From the NCBI RefSeq assembly GCF_003248455.1, contig NZ_QFNM01000008.1, forward strand, positions 13,537 through 77,536: a stretch of 64,000 nt of DNA, given 5' to 3'. Numbering within the stretch: position 1 is the first letter of the stretch; each line of letters opens with the position of its first letter. The position numbers and the translations under genes are program-made. The stretch comes from Brevundimonas sp. (GTDB taxonomy: Bacteria > Pseudomonadota > Alphaproteobacteria > Caulobacterales > Caulobacteraceae). Under the pieces are notes generated by a model. The model did not search any database and was not told the DNA's origin. It worked only from the letters and a program-made list of their open reading frames with translations. Shown piece by piece: positions 25,316 to 34,516 of the stretch.

Positions 25316-26389
25316 ATGGACCCCGTTTCCTTCTGGGCCACGCCGCTGGGCTGGACGCTGATCACGGTCGGTCAGGTCCTGCTGATCACGGTCGGCGTGC
25401 TGATCGCCGTCGCCTTCCTGCTGCTGGCCGACCGCAAGGTCTGGGCCGGCGTGCAGATGCGCAAGGGGCCGAACGTTGTCGGTCCCTTCGGCCTGCTTCA
25501 GTCCTTTGCGGACATGATCAAGTTCGTGCTGAAGGAGGTCGTGATCCCGGCCGGTGCGGACAAGGCGGTCTTCATCATCGCCCCGATCATCACCGTCATC
25601 CTGGCCTTCATGGCGTGGGCGGTCATTCCGTTCGCCCCCGGCTGGGTGGTGTCGGACCTGAACGTCGGCATCCTGTATATCTTCGCGGTGTCGTCGCTCG
25701 GCGTTTACGGCATCATCATGGGCGGCTGGGCTTCGAACTCGAAGTATCCGTTCCTGGGATCGCTGCGTTCGGCGGCGCAGATGGTGTCGTATGAAGTCTC
25801 GCTGGGCCTGATCATCATCAATGTGATCCTGCTGGCCGGCACCATGAACCTGTCGGCCATCGTCGACAGTCAGAAGGGGATGTTCTGGAACTGGTACGGG
25901 TTCGGCGGCGGCGCCGACACCTGGCCGCTGGTCGTGATCCTGTTCCCGATGTCGATCATCTTCTTCATCTCGGCCCTGGCCGAGACCAACCGCCCGCCGT
26001 TCGACCTGCCCGAGGCCGAGTCCGAACTGGTCGCCGGCTATCAGGTCGAATACAGCTCGACGCCGTATCTGCTGTTCATGATGGGCGAATACGTCAACAT
26101 CGTCTTCATGTCGGCGATGATCAGCCTGCTGTTCTTCGGGGGCTGGAATCCCGGCGTGCCGCAGGCCTGGATGGATGGGCTGCCGGCCTGGATCGCCTAT
26201 ACGGTCTATCTGCTGACCTTCATGGCCAAGACGGTCTTCTGGTTCGTCATGATCTCGATGGTGAAGGCCTTCGTGCCGCGCTATCGCTATGACCAGCTGA
26301 TGCGTCTGGGGTGGAAGATCTTCCTGCCGACGTCGCTGGTCGCGGTCGTCATCGTCTCGGCCTGGCGCGTGTTCGTGGTGGGGTCGTGA
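25316..26389 (+). CDS. nuoH: NADH-quinone oxidoreductase subunit H
   Basis: 357 residues, about eight membrane spans, the membrane-arm subunit next to the quinone chamber. Signatures ADRKVWAGVQMRKGPNVVGPFGLLQSFAD and AETNRPPFDLPEAESELVAGYQVEYS are intact. Ends with a TGATG overlap onto a 13-codon frame that precedes nuoI. Confidence 0.97.
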   Translation: MDPVSFWATPLGWTLITVGQVLLITVGVLIAVAFLLLADRKVWAGVQMRKGPNVVGPFGLLQSFADMIKFVLKEVVIPAGADKAVFIIAPIITVILAFMAWAVIPFAPGWVVSDLNVGILYIFAVSSLGVYGIIMGGWASNSKYPFLGSLRSAAQMVSYEVSLGLIIINVILLAGTMNLSAIVDSQKGMFWNWYGFGGGADTWPLVVILFPMSIIFFISALAETNRPPFDLPEAESELVAGYQVEYSSTPYLLFMMGEYVNIVFMSAMISLLFFGGWNPGVPQAWMDGLPAWIAYTVYLLTFMAKTVFWFVMISMVKAFVPRYRYDQLMRLGWKIFLPTSLVAVVIVSAWRVFVVGS

Positions 26390-26430
26390 TGGTCGCGCCG
26401 AAGACGCCTGCTCTCAAGGATAAGTGCTGA
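26389..26430 (+). CDS. 13-codon micro-ORF coupling nuoH and nuoI (candidate)
   Basis: ATG at 26389 shares its A with the nuoH stop and the TGA at 26428-26430 shares its A with the nuoI ATG. The product would be a 13-residue basic peptide ending in Cys. It may allow ribosomes to carry on from nuoH to nuoI, or be a chance result of two TGATG junctions. An AAGGA about 10 bp before nuoI gives nuoI its own ribosome binding site. Confidence 0.3.
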   Translation: MVAPKTPALKDKC

Positions 26431-26921
26431 TGTTCACCCGTATCGTCCAGGCGACCAAGGGCGCGATGATGCTGGACGTCATCGGCGCCATCGGCCTGTC
26501 GCTGAAATATATGGCGCGGCCCAAGATGACCGTGAACTATCCGTTCGAGCGCAATCCGCAGTCGCCGCGCTTCCGGGGCGAGCACGCGCTGCGCCGCTAT
26601 GCGAACGGCGAGGAACGCTGCATCGCCTGCAAGCTGTGCGAAGCCATCTGCCCGGCCCAGGCCATCACCATCGAGGCCGAACCGCGCGCCGACGGCAGCC
26701 GCCGCACGACCCGCTACGACATCGACATGGTCAAATGCATCTACTGCGGCCTGTGCCAGGAGGCCTGCCCGGTGGACGCCATCGTGGAGGGGCCGAACTC
26801 CGAATTCGCCGTCGAGACGCGCGAGGAGCTGCTCTACGACAAGCAACGCCTGCTCGACAACGGCGACCGCTGGGAACGGCAGATCGCCAAGAATCTGGAA
26901 CTCGACGCGCCTTACCGCTAA
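26430..26921 (+). CDS. nuoI: NADH-quinone oxidoreductase subunit I
   Basis: 163 residues, TYKY-type subunit with two [4Fe-4S] clusters (N6a, N6b): CIACKLCEAICP and CIYCGLCQEACP, both complete. N-terminal amphipathic helix anchors it to the membrane arm. ATG at 26430 is preferred over GTG at 26424 because AAGGA lies at the proper distance. Confidence 0.97.
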   Translation: MFTRIVQATKGAMMLDVIGAIGLSLKYMARPKMTVNYPFERNPQSPRFRGEHALRRYANGEERCIACKLCEAICPAQAITIEAEPRADGSRRTTRYDIDMVKCIYCGLCQEACPVDAIVEGPNSEFAVETREELLYDKQRLLDNGDRWERQIAKNLELDAPYR

Positions 26922-26993
26922 GGCGCATCTCGCAAAACAGGTCGCCGATTCCGAAAGGGGTCGCGGCCGAGACGAAAGGGGCTTCGTCCCGAC

Positions 26994-27620
26994 ATGCTGC
27001 AAGGCATAGCCTTCTATCTGCTGGCTGCGGTCGCCACGGTTTCCGGCCTTCTGGTCGTGACCGCGCGCAACCCCGTGCACAGCGTGCTCTGGCTGATCCT
27101 GGCCTTCTTCTCCTCGGCCGGCCTGTTCGTGCTGCTGGGGGCCGAGTTCCTGGCGATGCTGCTGGTCGTCGTCTATGTGGGCGCGGTCGCGGTGCTGTTC
27201 CTGTTCGTCGTCATGATGCTGGACGTGGACTTCGTGAAGCTGCGCGAAGGCTATGCGCGCTATCTGCCGCTGGGGGCCGTGATCGCCGCCGTGCTGCTGG
27301 CCGAGATGATCATCGTGTCGGTCGCCGTGGTGCAGGGCGGGGCGGCGGCGGGCCTGCCGGCGCCGGGCGCGCCGGACGCCAGCGTCACCAATGTCGAGGC
27401 CATCGGTCGCGTGCTCTACACCGACTACGTCTATTTCTTCCAGGCGGCCGGGATCGTGCTGCTGATCGCCATGATCGGCGCCATCACCCTGACGCTTCGC
27501 CACAAGCCGCATATCAAGCGCCAGAACCCGGGCGATCAGGTGAACCGCGACCGTCTCAAGTCGGTCGAGATCAAGCCCGCCGCCACGGGCGAAGGCGTCA
27601 GCGCCGAGGAGCTTCTGTGA
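26994..27620 (+). CDS. nuoJ: NADH-quinone oxidoreductase subunit J
   Basis: 208 residues, five membrane spans; conserved NPVHSVLWLILAFFSSAGLFVLLGAEFLAMLLVVVYVGAVAVLFLFVVMML region is intact, including the Glu of spans 3-4. It follows the largest gap inside the operon (72 bp), in which the AGGGG ribosome binding site sits in the loop of a 6-bp hairpin (26971-26988). Confidence 0.96.
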   Translation: MLQGIAFYLLAAVATVSGLLVVTARNPVHSVLWLILAFFSSAGLFVLLGAEFLAMLLVVVYVGAVAVLFLFVVMMLDVDFVKLREGYARYLPLGAVIAAVLLAEMIIVSVAVVQGGAAAGLPAPGAPDASVTNVEAIGRVLYTDYVYFFQAAGIVLLIAMIGAITLTLRHKPHIKRQNPGDQVNRDRLKSVEIKPAATGEGVSAEELL

Positions 27621-27925
27621 TGATCGGTCTGACCCATTATCTGACGGTCGCCGCGATCCTGTTCACCATCGGGGTGTTCGGCATTTTCGTGAACCGCAAG
27701 AACGTCATCATCATCCTGATGTCGATCGAGCTGATCCTCTTGGCCGTGAACATCAACTTCGTCGCCTTCTCGACCTATCTGAACGAGATCAGCGGACAGA
27801 TCATGGCGATGTTCGTCCTGACCGTCGCCGCCGCCGAGGCCGCCGTCGGCCTGGCGATCCTGGTGACCTTCTTCCGCAACCGCGGCGACATCGCCGTCGA
27901 CGACGCCTCCGTGATGAAGGGCTGA
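27620..27925 (+). CDS. nuoK: NADH-quinone oxidoreductase subunit K
   Basis: 101 residues, three membrane spans; the two buried Glu residues of the proton channel are in MSIELILLAVNINFVAF and AAAEAAVGLAIL. The ATG shares its A with the nuoJ stop. Confidence 0.96.
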   Translation: MIGLTHYLTVAAILFTIGVFGIFVNRKNVIIILMSIELILLAVNINFVAFSTYLNEISGQIMAMFVLTVAAAEAAVGLAILVTFFRNRGDIAVDDASVMKG

Positions 27926-27927
27926 GC

Positions 27928-30045
27928 GTGAACTTCCACACCCTTATCATCCTGGGGATATTCGCCCCGCTGCTGGGCGCGGCCATCGCCGGCTTCTTCG
28001 GACGCCGGATCGGCAATATCCCGTCGCAGGCCATTACCACCGGCCTGCTGTTCTTCTCGTGCGCCGTGGCCTGGACGGTGTTCGGCCAATGGACTTGGGG
28101 CCATCTGGAGCCCTTCACCATCCGCCTGGCGCCCTTCATCAATGTGGGCGACTTCCAGTCGGCCTGGTCGATCCGCATCGACGCCCTGTCGGCGACCATG
28201 CTGATCGTGGTGACGAGCGTGTCGTCGCTGGTTCACCTGTATTCCTGGGGCTACATGGCCGAGGACGACAGCCGGCCGCGCTTCTTCGCCTATCTGTCCT
28301 TGTTCACCTTCATGATGCTGGCGCTGGTGACGGCCGCCGACTTCATGCAGATCTTCTTCGGCTGGGAAGGGGTGGGGCTGGCGTCCTATCTGCTGATCGG
28401 TTTCTGGTTCAAGAAGCCGACGGCCAGCGCCGCCGCCATCAAGGCCTTCGTCGTCAACCGTGTAGGCGACTTCGGCTTCATCCTGGGGATCATGACGATC
28501 TTCTGGATGTACGGCACCATCAACTTCGCCGAGCTGTTCCCGCTGATCGCGACCAAGGCCGGTACAACGTGGGAGTTCCTGGGCGTCCAGTGGTCCGCGC
28601 TGGATTTGGCCGGATTCCTGCTGTTCATCGGCGCAATGGGCAAGTCGGCCCAGTTCTTCCTGCACACCTGGCTGCCGGACGCGATGGAAGGTCCGACGCC
28701 GGTGTCGGCGCTGATCCACGCGGCGACCATGGTCACGGCCGGCGTCTATATGGTCTGCCTGTTGTCGCCGATCTATGAGTATGCGCCGGGCGCCTCGCAG
28801 ATCATCGCCATCATCGGCGCGATCACGGCCCTGTTCGCCGCCACGGTCGGCCTGACGCAGAACGACATCAAGCGGGTGATCGCCTATTCGACCTGTTCGC
28901 AGCTGGGCTATATGTTCTTTGCGGCGGGCGTCGGCGCCTATCAGGCCGCCATGTTCCACCTGTTCACCCACGCCTTCTTCAAGGCCCTGTTGTTCCTAGG
29001 CGCCGGTTCGGTGATTCACGGGATGCATCACGAGCAGGACATGCGCAAGATGGGCGGCCTGTGGAAGCTGCTGCCCGTCACCTATGCGGTGATGACCATC
29101 GGCACCATCGCCATCACCGGTCTGGGCATCCCCGGCGTCGGCGGCTTCGCCGGCTTCTATTCGAAGGATTCGATCATCGAGAGCGCCTACGCCTCGGCCG
29201 CCGGCGGCCACAGCGCAGTGGGCCTGTTCGCCTTCTTCGTCGGCATCATCGCCGCCGGCCTGACCGCCTACTATTCGTGGCGTCTGGTCTTCATGACCTT
29301 CCACAACAAGCCGGTGTGGAAGGAAGAGGGGGCGCATCACGCCGACGATCACGCCACGGACGCGCAGTTGGAAACCCACTCCGAGCCGCTGCCCGACGCC
29401 GACGATCACGGCCATGCGGTCGCCCATGCCGCGCATGACGATCACGCCCACGACGATCACGGCCATCATGGCCCGCTGCATCCGCACGAAAGCCCGCCGG
29501 TCATGCTGATCCCGCTGATCCTGCTGTCGGTCGGGGCGGTCGCCGCAGGCTTCGTCTTCGCGCCGCACTTCATCGGCCACCACGAACACGAGTTCTGGCG
29601 CGGGGCCATCTTCACCGGCGAGCACAACCACGTCCTGCACGAAAGCCACTCGGTCCCGACCTGGGTGAAGTGGTCGCCGCTGATCCTGACGCTGATCGGC
29701 ACGGCCTTCGCCTACTGGATCTATGTCGCCCGTGAAGGCATGGGCGCACGGATGGCGGCGCGCGACGGCGTCATCTACCGCTTCCTCTACAACAAGTGGT
29801 ATTTCGACGAGTTGTACGACTTCGTGTTCGTGCGCGGCTTGCGCGCCATAGGGAACTTCTTCTGGAAGATCTGCGACGTGAAGATCATCGACGGGCTGGG
29901 GCCGAACGGCGCCGCCTGGGTCTCGCTGAAATCCGCCGCTCGACTGGCCAAGATCCAGTCCGGCTATGTCTATCACTACGCCTTCGTGATGCTGCTGGGG
30001 GTCGCCGGTCTGCTCACCTTCGCCATCCTCGCGTGGGGAGCCTGA
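27928..30045 (+). CDS. nuoL: NADH-quinone oxidoreductase subunit L with His-rich insertion
   Basis: 705 residues, GTG start at 27928. Antiporter-like proton-pumping subunit with about 16 spans and the long lateral helix at the C-terminus. Core motifs include FFGWEGVGLASYLLIGFW, HTWLPDAMEGPTPVSALIHAATMVTAGVYM and NDIKRVIAYSTCSQLGYM. Between about residues 469 and 525 lies a loop extremely rich in His and Asp (for example HAAHDDHAHDDHGHHGPLHP), continued by further His residues near 550-575. E. coli NuoL has no such segment. The insertion might bind metal; this is inference. Confidence 0.96.
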   Translation: MNFHTLIILGIFAPLLGAAIAGFFGRRIGNIPSQAITTGLLFFSCAVAWTVFGQWTWGHLEPFTIRLAPFINVGDFQSAWSIRIDALSATMLIVVTSVSSLVHLYSWGYMAEDDSRPRFFAYLSLFTFMMLALVTAADFMQIFFGWEGVGLASYLLIGFWFKKPTASAAAIKAFVVNRVGDFGFILGIMTIFWMYGTINFAELFPLIATKAGTTWEFLGVQWSALDLAGFLLFIGAMGKSAQFFLHTWLPDAMEGPTPVSALIHAATMVTAGVYMVCLLSPIYEYAPGASQIIAIIGAITALFAATVGLTQNDIKRVIAYSTCSQLGYMFFAAGVGAYQAAMFHLFTHAFFKALLFLGAGSVIHGMHHEQDMRKMGGLWKLLPVTYAVMTIGTIAITGLGIPGVGGFAGFYSKDSIIESAYASAAGGHSAVGLFAFFVGIIAAGLTAYYSWRLVFMTFHNKPVWKEEGAHHADDHATDAQLETHSEPLPDADDHGHAVAHAAHDDHAHDDHGHHGPLHPHESPPVMLIPLILLSVGAVAAGFVFAPHFIGHHEHEFWRGAIFTGEHNHVLHESHSVPTWVKWSPLILTLIGTAFAYWIYVAREGMGARMAARDGVIYRFLYNKWYFDELYDFVFVRGLRAIGNFFWKICDVKIIDGLGPNGAAWVSLKSAARLAKIQSGYVYHYAFVMLLGVAGLLTFAILAWGA

Positions 30046-30049
30046 TCTC

Positions 30050-31534
30050 GTGCCCTACATTCTGAGCCTCGTTACATTCCTGCCCCTGGTCGGGGCCCTG
30101 GCGATCTTCTTCGCCCGGCTGACGTCCAAGACTGCGGACGCCGCCGCGCCGGCCGCGCGCTGGATCGCGCTGATCACCACTCTGGTCGTGCTGGCGGTCT
30201 CGGTCGTGCTGGTCGCCGGCTTCGATCCGGCGAACACCGGCTATCAGTTCGTGGAACTGGTCCCCTGGTTCGCGGGCGCCAGCTATCACCTGGGCGTCGA
30301 CGGGATTTCGGTCCTGTTCGTGCTGCTGACCGCCTTCCTGATGCCGATCTGCATCCTGGCCAGCTGGAAGTCGGTCGAGACGCGCGTCGTCGAATATATG
30401 ATCGCCTTCCTGGTGCTGGAGACGCTGGTCATCGGGGTGTTCACCGCGCTGGACCTGTTCCTGTTCTACATCTTCTTCGAAGGCACCCTGGTCCCGATGT
30501 TCCTGATCATCGGCATCTGGGGCGGTCAGAACCGGATCTACGCGGCCTACAAATTCTTCCTCTACACCCTGCTGGGGTCGGTGCTGATGCTGCTGGCCAT
30601 GCTGTGGATGGCGCACGAAGCCGGCACCACCAGCATTCCCGAACTGAAGCGCTTCGCCTTCGACCCGGCCGTCCAGCCGATCCTCTGGCTGGCCTTCTTC
30701 GCCTCGTTTGCGGTCAAGATGCCGATGTGGCCGGTTCACACCTGGCTGCCCGATGCCCACGTCCAGGCGCCGACGGCCGGTTCCGTCATCCTGGCCGGCA
30801 TTCTGCTGAAACTGGGCGGCTACGGCTTCATCCTGTTCAACGTGCCGATGTTCCCGCAGGCGTCGGAGATGTTCCGCCCGCTGGTCTTCACCCTGTCGGT
30901 GATCGCCATCGTCTATACGTCGCTGGTCGCCTGGCGTCAGACGGACATCAAGAAGCTGATCGCCTATTCGTCCGTGGCCCACATGGGCTTCGTCACCCTG
31001 GGCATCTTCTCGGGCAACGACATCGGCATGCAGGGCGCCATCTTCCAGATGATCAGTCACGGCCTGATTTCGGGCGCGCTGTTCCTGTGCGTCGGCGTCG
31101 TCTACGACCGGATGCACACCCGCGAGATCGCCTTCTACGGCGGCCTGACGTCCAGGATGCCGTGGTACGCCGCCATCTTCCTGATGTTCACCATGGCCAA
31201 CGTCGGTCTGCCGGGCACCTCGGGCTTCATCGGCGAAGTGCTGACCATGACCGGCGCCTATCACGCCTCGACCTGGGCGGCGCTGGTGGCGGCGTCGGGC
31301 GTGATCTTCTCGGCGGTCTATGCGCTGACCCTCTATCGGGCGGTCATGTTCGGCGAGATCACCAATCCGAAGCTGGAAACCATAGCCGACATCGACAAGC
31401 GCGAACTGCTGCTGTTCGTGCCGCTGATCGTCGGGACCCTCTGGCTGGGGGTCCATCCGGCCTCCGTCCTCGATTACACCGGGCCTGCCGTCGAGGCCCT
31501 GACCAGCGCCTATCGCGCCGCGATCGGCGGGTGA
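30050..31534 (+). CDS. nuoM: NADH-quinone oxidoreductase subunit M
   Basis: 494 residues, GTG start at 30050 four bases after nuoL. Antiporter-like proton-pumping subunit, about 14 spans. Signatures FFEGTLVPMFLIIGIWGG, MPMWPVHTWLPDAHVQAPTAGSVILAGILLKLGGYG and KLIAYSSVAHMGFV with the conserved Glu and Lys residues of the proton path. Confidence 0.96.
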   Translation: MPYILSLVTFLPLVGALAIFFARLTSKTADAAAPAARWIALITTLVVLAVSVVLVAGFDPANTGYQFVELVPWFAGASYHLGVDGISVLFVLLTAFLMPICILASWKSVETRVVEYMIAFLVLETLVIGVFTALDLFLFYIFFEGTLVPMFLIIGIWGGQNRIYAAYKFFLYTLLGSVLMLLAMLWMAHEAGTTSIPELKRFAFDPAVQPILWLAFFASFAVKMPMWPVHTWLPDAHVQAPTAGSVILAGILLKLGGYGFILFNVPMFPQASEMFRPLVFTLSVIAIVYTSLVAWRQTDIKKLIAYSSVAHMGFVTLGIFSGNDIGMQGAIFQMISHGLISGALFLCVGVVYDRMHTREIAFYGGLTSRMPWYAAIFLMFTMANVGLPGTSGFIGEVLTMTGAYHASTWAALVAASGVIFSAVYALTLYRAVMFGEITNPKLETIADIDKRELLLFVPLIVGTLWLGVHPASVLDYTGPAVEALTSAYRAAIGG

Positions 31535-31543
31535 GACTTAAAG

Positions 31544-32986
31544 ATGCCTGATCTGTCCTCCGCCCTGCATCTCGCCGCCTCGGAAGTCACCCTCGCGGTC
31601 GGCGCCCTGGTCCTGCTGATGGTCGGCGCCTTCGTCGGCGACAAGAGCGCTCGCCTGGTGTCCATCCTATCGGTCCTGCTGCTGATCGCCGCCGCCGTTG
31701 TCGCCATCGTCGGCCCGTGGGGCGTGGCCTTCAACGGCGCCTATGTCGCCGATCCGCTGGCCATCTACGCCAAGAGCCTGATCTATCTGTCGGCCGCCGT
31801 CGCGGTCGTGCTGGGCGACGGTTGGATGGCGCGCACGCGCATCGCCAAGTTCGAATATCCGGTCCTGATCGTGCTGGCCTCGGCCGGCATGGGCATGATG
31901 GCGTCCTCGGGCGACCTGATCTCCATGTATGTCGGGATCGAGCTGCATTCGTTGGCCCTCTATGTCCTGGCCGCCTTCCACCGCAACGACGTCAAAGCGT
32001 CCGAAGCGGGTCTGAAGTATTTCGTCCTGGGCGCCCTGTCGTCGGGCCTGCTGCTGTACGGCGCCAGCCTGATCTACGGCTTCGCCGGTTCGATGCGGTT
32101 CGAGGACATCGCCGCCGTCGCCGCCGACAATCCCGGCCCGGGCCTGGTCTTCGGCCTGGTCTTCCTGATCTGCGGCCTGGCGTTCAAGGTTTCCGCCGCG
32201 CCGTTCCACATGTGGACGCCCGATGTCTACGAAGGCGCGCCGACGCCGGTCGTGGCCCTGTTCGCCACGGCGCCCAAGGTGGCGGCCATGGTGCTGATCG
32301 CCCGCGCGCTGGAAGCCGGTTTCGGCGACGCCCACGCCCAATGGTCGCAGGTCCTGATCGCCATTTCGGTGATCAGCTTCGTCGTCGGCGCCTTCGGCGG
32401 CCTGGCGCAGAAGGACATCCAGCGTCTGCTGGCCTATTCGTCGATCGCCAACATCGGTTATGCCCTGCTGGGCATTGCGGCGGGAACGGCCGAGGGGCTG
32501 CAGGCCATGCTGATGTTCATGACGCTCTACGTCATCGACCAGCTCGGCTTCTTCGCCATTCTGCTCAGCCTGTCCAAATCGGGCCGGCCGATCCGGCGCA
32601 TCGCCGATCTGGCCGGTCTGAAGAAGGACCGTCCGCTGACGGCTGTCGCCCTGACGGCGCTATCGCTGTCGGTGCTGGGAATGCCGCCATTCTCGGGCTT
32701 CTGGGGCAAATACTATGTGTTCGGCGCCGCCGCCGATGCGGGCCTGTGGCCGGTCGCCGCCGCCGGTCTTGTCGCCTCGGTCGTCGCGGCCTTCTACTAT
32801 CTGCGGATCATCAAGCTGATGTGGTTCGATGCGCCGGTCGACGACATCGCCACCGACAAGGCCCCGGCCGAGGCCCGGTGGGTCGGCTGGGCCTGCGCCG
32901 CCTTCGCCTTCCCGTTGGTGATCGTCGGTCTGACCTGGCTGGAGCCCCTGACCAAGGCCGCGAGCGCCGGCTTCGGAAACGGGTAG
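31544..32986 (+). CDS. nuoN: NADH-quinone oxidoreductase subunit N
   Basis: 480 residues, third antiporter-like subunit, about 14 spans. GIELHSLALYVLAAFHR, KVSAAPFHMWTPDVYEGAPTPVVALFATAPKVAAM and QRLLAYSSIANIGYALLG are typical. Last core nuo gene; birA follows after 4 bp, extending the transcript beyond complex I. Confidence 0.96.
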   Translation: MPDLSSALHLAASEVTLAVGALVLLMVGAFVGDKSARLVSILSVLLLIAAAVVAIVGPWGVAFNGAYVADPLAIYAKSLIYLSAAVAVVLGDGWMARTRIAKFEYPVLIVLASAGMGMMASSGDLISMYVGIELHSLALYVLAAFHRNDVKASEAGLKYFVLGALSSGLLLYGASLIYGFAGSMRFEDIAAVAADNPGPGLVFGLVFLICGLAFKVSAAPFHMWTPDVYEGAPTPVVALFATAPKVAAMVLIARALEAGFGDAHAQWSQVLIAISVISFVVGAFGGLAQKDIQRLLAYSSIANIGYALLGIAAGTAEGLQAMLMFMTLYVIDQLGFFAILLSLSKSGRPIRRIADLAGLKKDRPLTAVALTALSLSVLGMPPFSGFWGKYYVFGAAADAGLWPVAAAGLVASVVAAFYYLRIIKLMWFDAPVDDIATDKAPAEARWVGWACAAFAFPLVIVGLTWLEPLTKAASAGFGNG

Positions 32987-32990
32987 GGCG

Positions 32991-33740
32991 TTGACGCCCG
33001 CTCCCCTGGTCATCCTCGAGGAGATCGACTCGACCAACGCCGAGGCGCGCCGCCTGGCCGAGGCCGGGGAAGCCGGGCCGCGCTGGATCGTGGCCCGCCG
33101 CCAGACCGCCGGTCGCGGGCGGCGTGGCCGCAAATGGGAGACGGAGCAGGGCAACCTGGCCGCCACCCTGCTGGTCACGACGCCGCGTTCGGCGGCGGAG
33201 GCCGCCCAGGCCACCTTCGTCGCGGCCCTGGCCGTCGCCGATCTGCTGGACGTTTTCGTCTCGCCCGCCCTGGTGACGATCAAATGGCCCAACGACGTCC
33301 TGCTGGACGGAGTCAAGGCGTCGGGCATACTGGTTGAGTCCGGGCGGCATGGGAACGGCGACCTGTGGCTGGCCATCGGAATCGGCGTGAACCTGGCCCA
33401 TGCGCCGGAAGGCACCGAACGGGGCGCGACCTCGGTCGCCGACCGCCTGCGCGCCGATCTGACCTATGTTCCCCCCATCGAGGCCGCCGCCGAGATCCTG
33501 GCCGAGACCTTCGCCGTCTGGTGGGGCCGCTGGCAGACCTTGGGCTTCGAGCCGGTGCTGGACGCCTGGACCAGCCGTCTGGTCGGTCTGAACGGCCCCT
33601 GCACGGCGCGCCTGGACAATGAGACGATCGAGGGCCTGGCCGAAGGGGTGGAGCCGGACGGCGCCCTGCGTCTGCGTCTGGCCGACGGTTCAGTGCGGCT
33701 GATTTCCGCCGGCGACGTCTTCTTCGGGAAGACCGTCTGA
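32991..33740 (+). CDS. birA: Biotin-[acetyl-CoA-carboxylase] ligase
   Basis: 249 residues with a TTG start at 32991. Attaches biotin to the carrier protein of acetyl-CoA carboxylase. Visible motifs: EEIDSTNAEA, RRQTAGRGRRGRKWETEQGNLAATLL (biotinyl-AMP loop), IKWPNDVLLDGVKASGILVE and AIGIGVNL. There is no N-terminal winged-helix DNA-binding domain, so this is a monofunctional enzyme rather than the E. coli enzyme-repressor. The stop overlaps the coaX ATG by one base. Confidence 0.94.
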   Translation: MTPAPLVILEEIDSTNAEARRLAEAGEAGPRWIVARRQTAGRGRRGRKWETEQGNLAATLLVTTPRSAAEAAQATFVAALAVADLLDVFVSPALVTIKWPNDVLLDGVKASGILVESGRHGNGDLWLAIGIGVNLAHAPEGTERGATSVADRLRADLTYVPPIEAAAEILAETFAVWWGRWQTLGFEPVLDAWTSRLVGLNGPCTARLDNETIEGLAEGVEPDGALRLRLADGSVRLISAGDVFFGKTV

Positions 33741-34516
33741 TGCTTCTGGCCATCGAGCAGGGCAATACCAATACGCTGTTCGCCGTTCACGACGGGCGCG
33801 ACTGGATCGCCCAATGGCGCGCCGCGACGGAGGCCAGCCGCACGGCCGATGAATACGCCGTCTGGCTGAACCAGCTGATGGTGATGAAGGGCTTGCGGGT
33901 CGCGGACCTGACCGGATGCATCATCTCCAGCGTGGTGCCGCAGTCGATCTTCAACCTGCGCAACCTCGCGCGTCGCTATCTGAACATCGAGCCCCTGGTG
34001 ATCGGTGAGAACGTCGAGCTGGGCATCGACGTGCGCATCGCCAAGCCCAGCGAGGCGGGGGCCGACCGGCTGGTCAACGCCATCGGCGCCAAGCTGGTCT
34101 ATCCCGGCGACCTGATCGTGATCGACAGCGGCACGGCGACCACCTTCGACATCGTCGCCGACGACGGCGCCTTCGAGGGCGGGTTGATCGCGCCCGGCAT
34201 CAATCTGTCGCTCCAGGCCCTGCACGAGGCGGCGGCCAAACTGCCGCGCATCGCCATTCAGCGGCCCGAGCATGTGATCGGACGCGGCACGGTCGAGGCC
34301 ATGGAATCCGGCGTCTTCTGGGGCTATGTTTCGCTGATCGAAGGCCTGGTCGGGCGCATCAAGGCCGAATGGGGCAGGCCCATGACGGTCATCGGCACCG
34401 GCGGCGTCGCCAGCCTGTTCGAAGGCGCGACCGACAGCATCGACCACTTCGATTCCGACCTGACTATCCGCGGCCTCCTCGCAATCTGGCGTCGCAACGC
34501 CCATCTGACTGACTGA
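33740..34516 (+). CDS. coaX: Type III pantothenate kinase
   Basis: 258 residues. Phosphorylates pantothenate, the first step of coenzyme A synthesis. The ASKHA-fold motifs are visible: N-terminal LLAIEQGNTNTLFAVHDG (phosphate loop; Glu where most family members have Asp), PSEAGADRLVNAIGA, VIDSGTATTFDIV, and GGLIAPGINLSLQAL. Placed between birA and RNase J as commonly seen in alphaproteobacteria. The stop TGA is immediately followed by the next ATG. Confidence 0.94.
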   Translation: MLLAIEQGNTNTLFAVHDGRDWIAQWRAATEASRTADEYAVWLNQLMVMKGLRVADLTGCIISSVVPQSIFNLRNLARRYLNIEPLVIGENVELGIDVRIAKPSEAGADRLVNAIGAKLVYPGDLIVIDSGTATTFDIVADDGAFEGGLIAPGINLSLQALHEAAAKLPRIAIQRPEHVIGRGTVEAMESGVFWGYVSLIEGLVGRIKAEWGRPMTVIGTGGVASLFEGATDSIDHFDSDLTIRGLLAIWRRNAHLTD

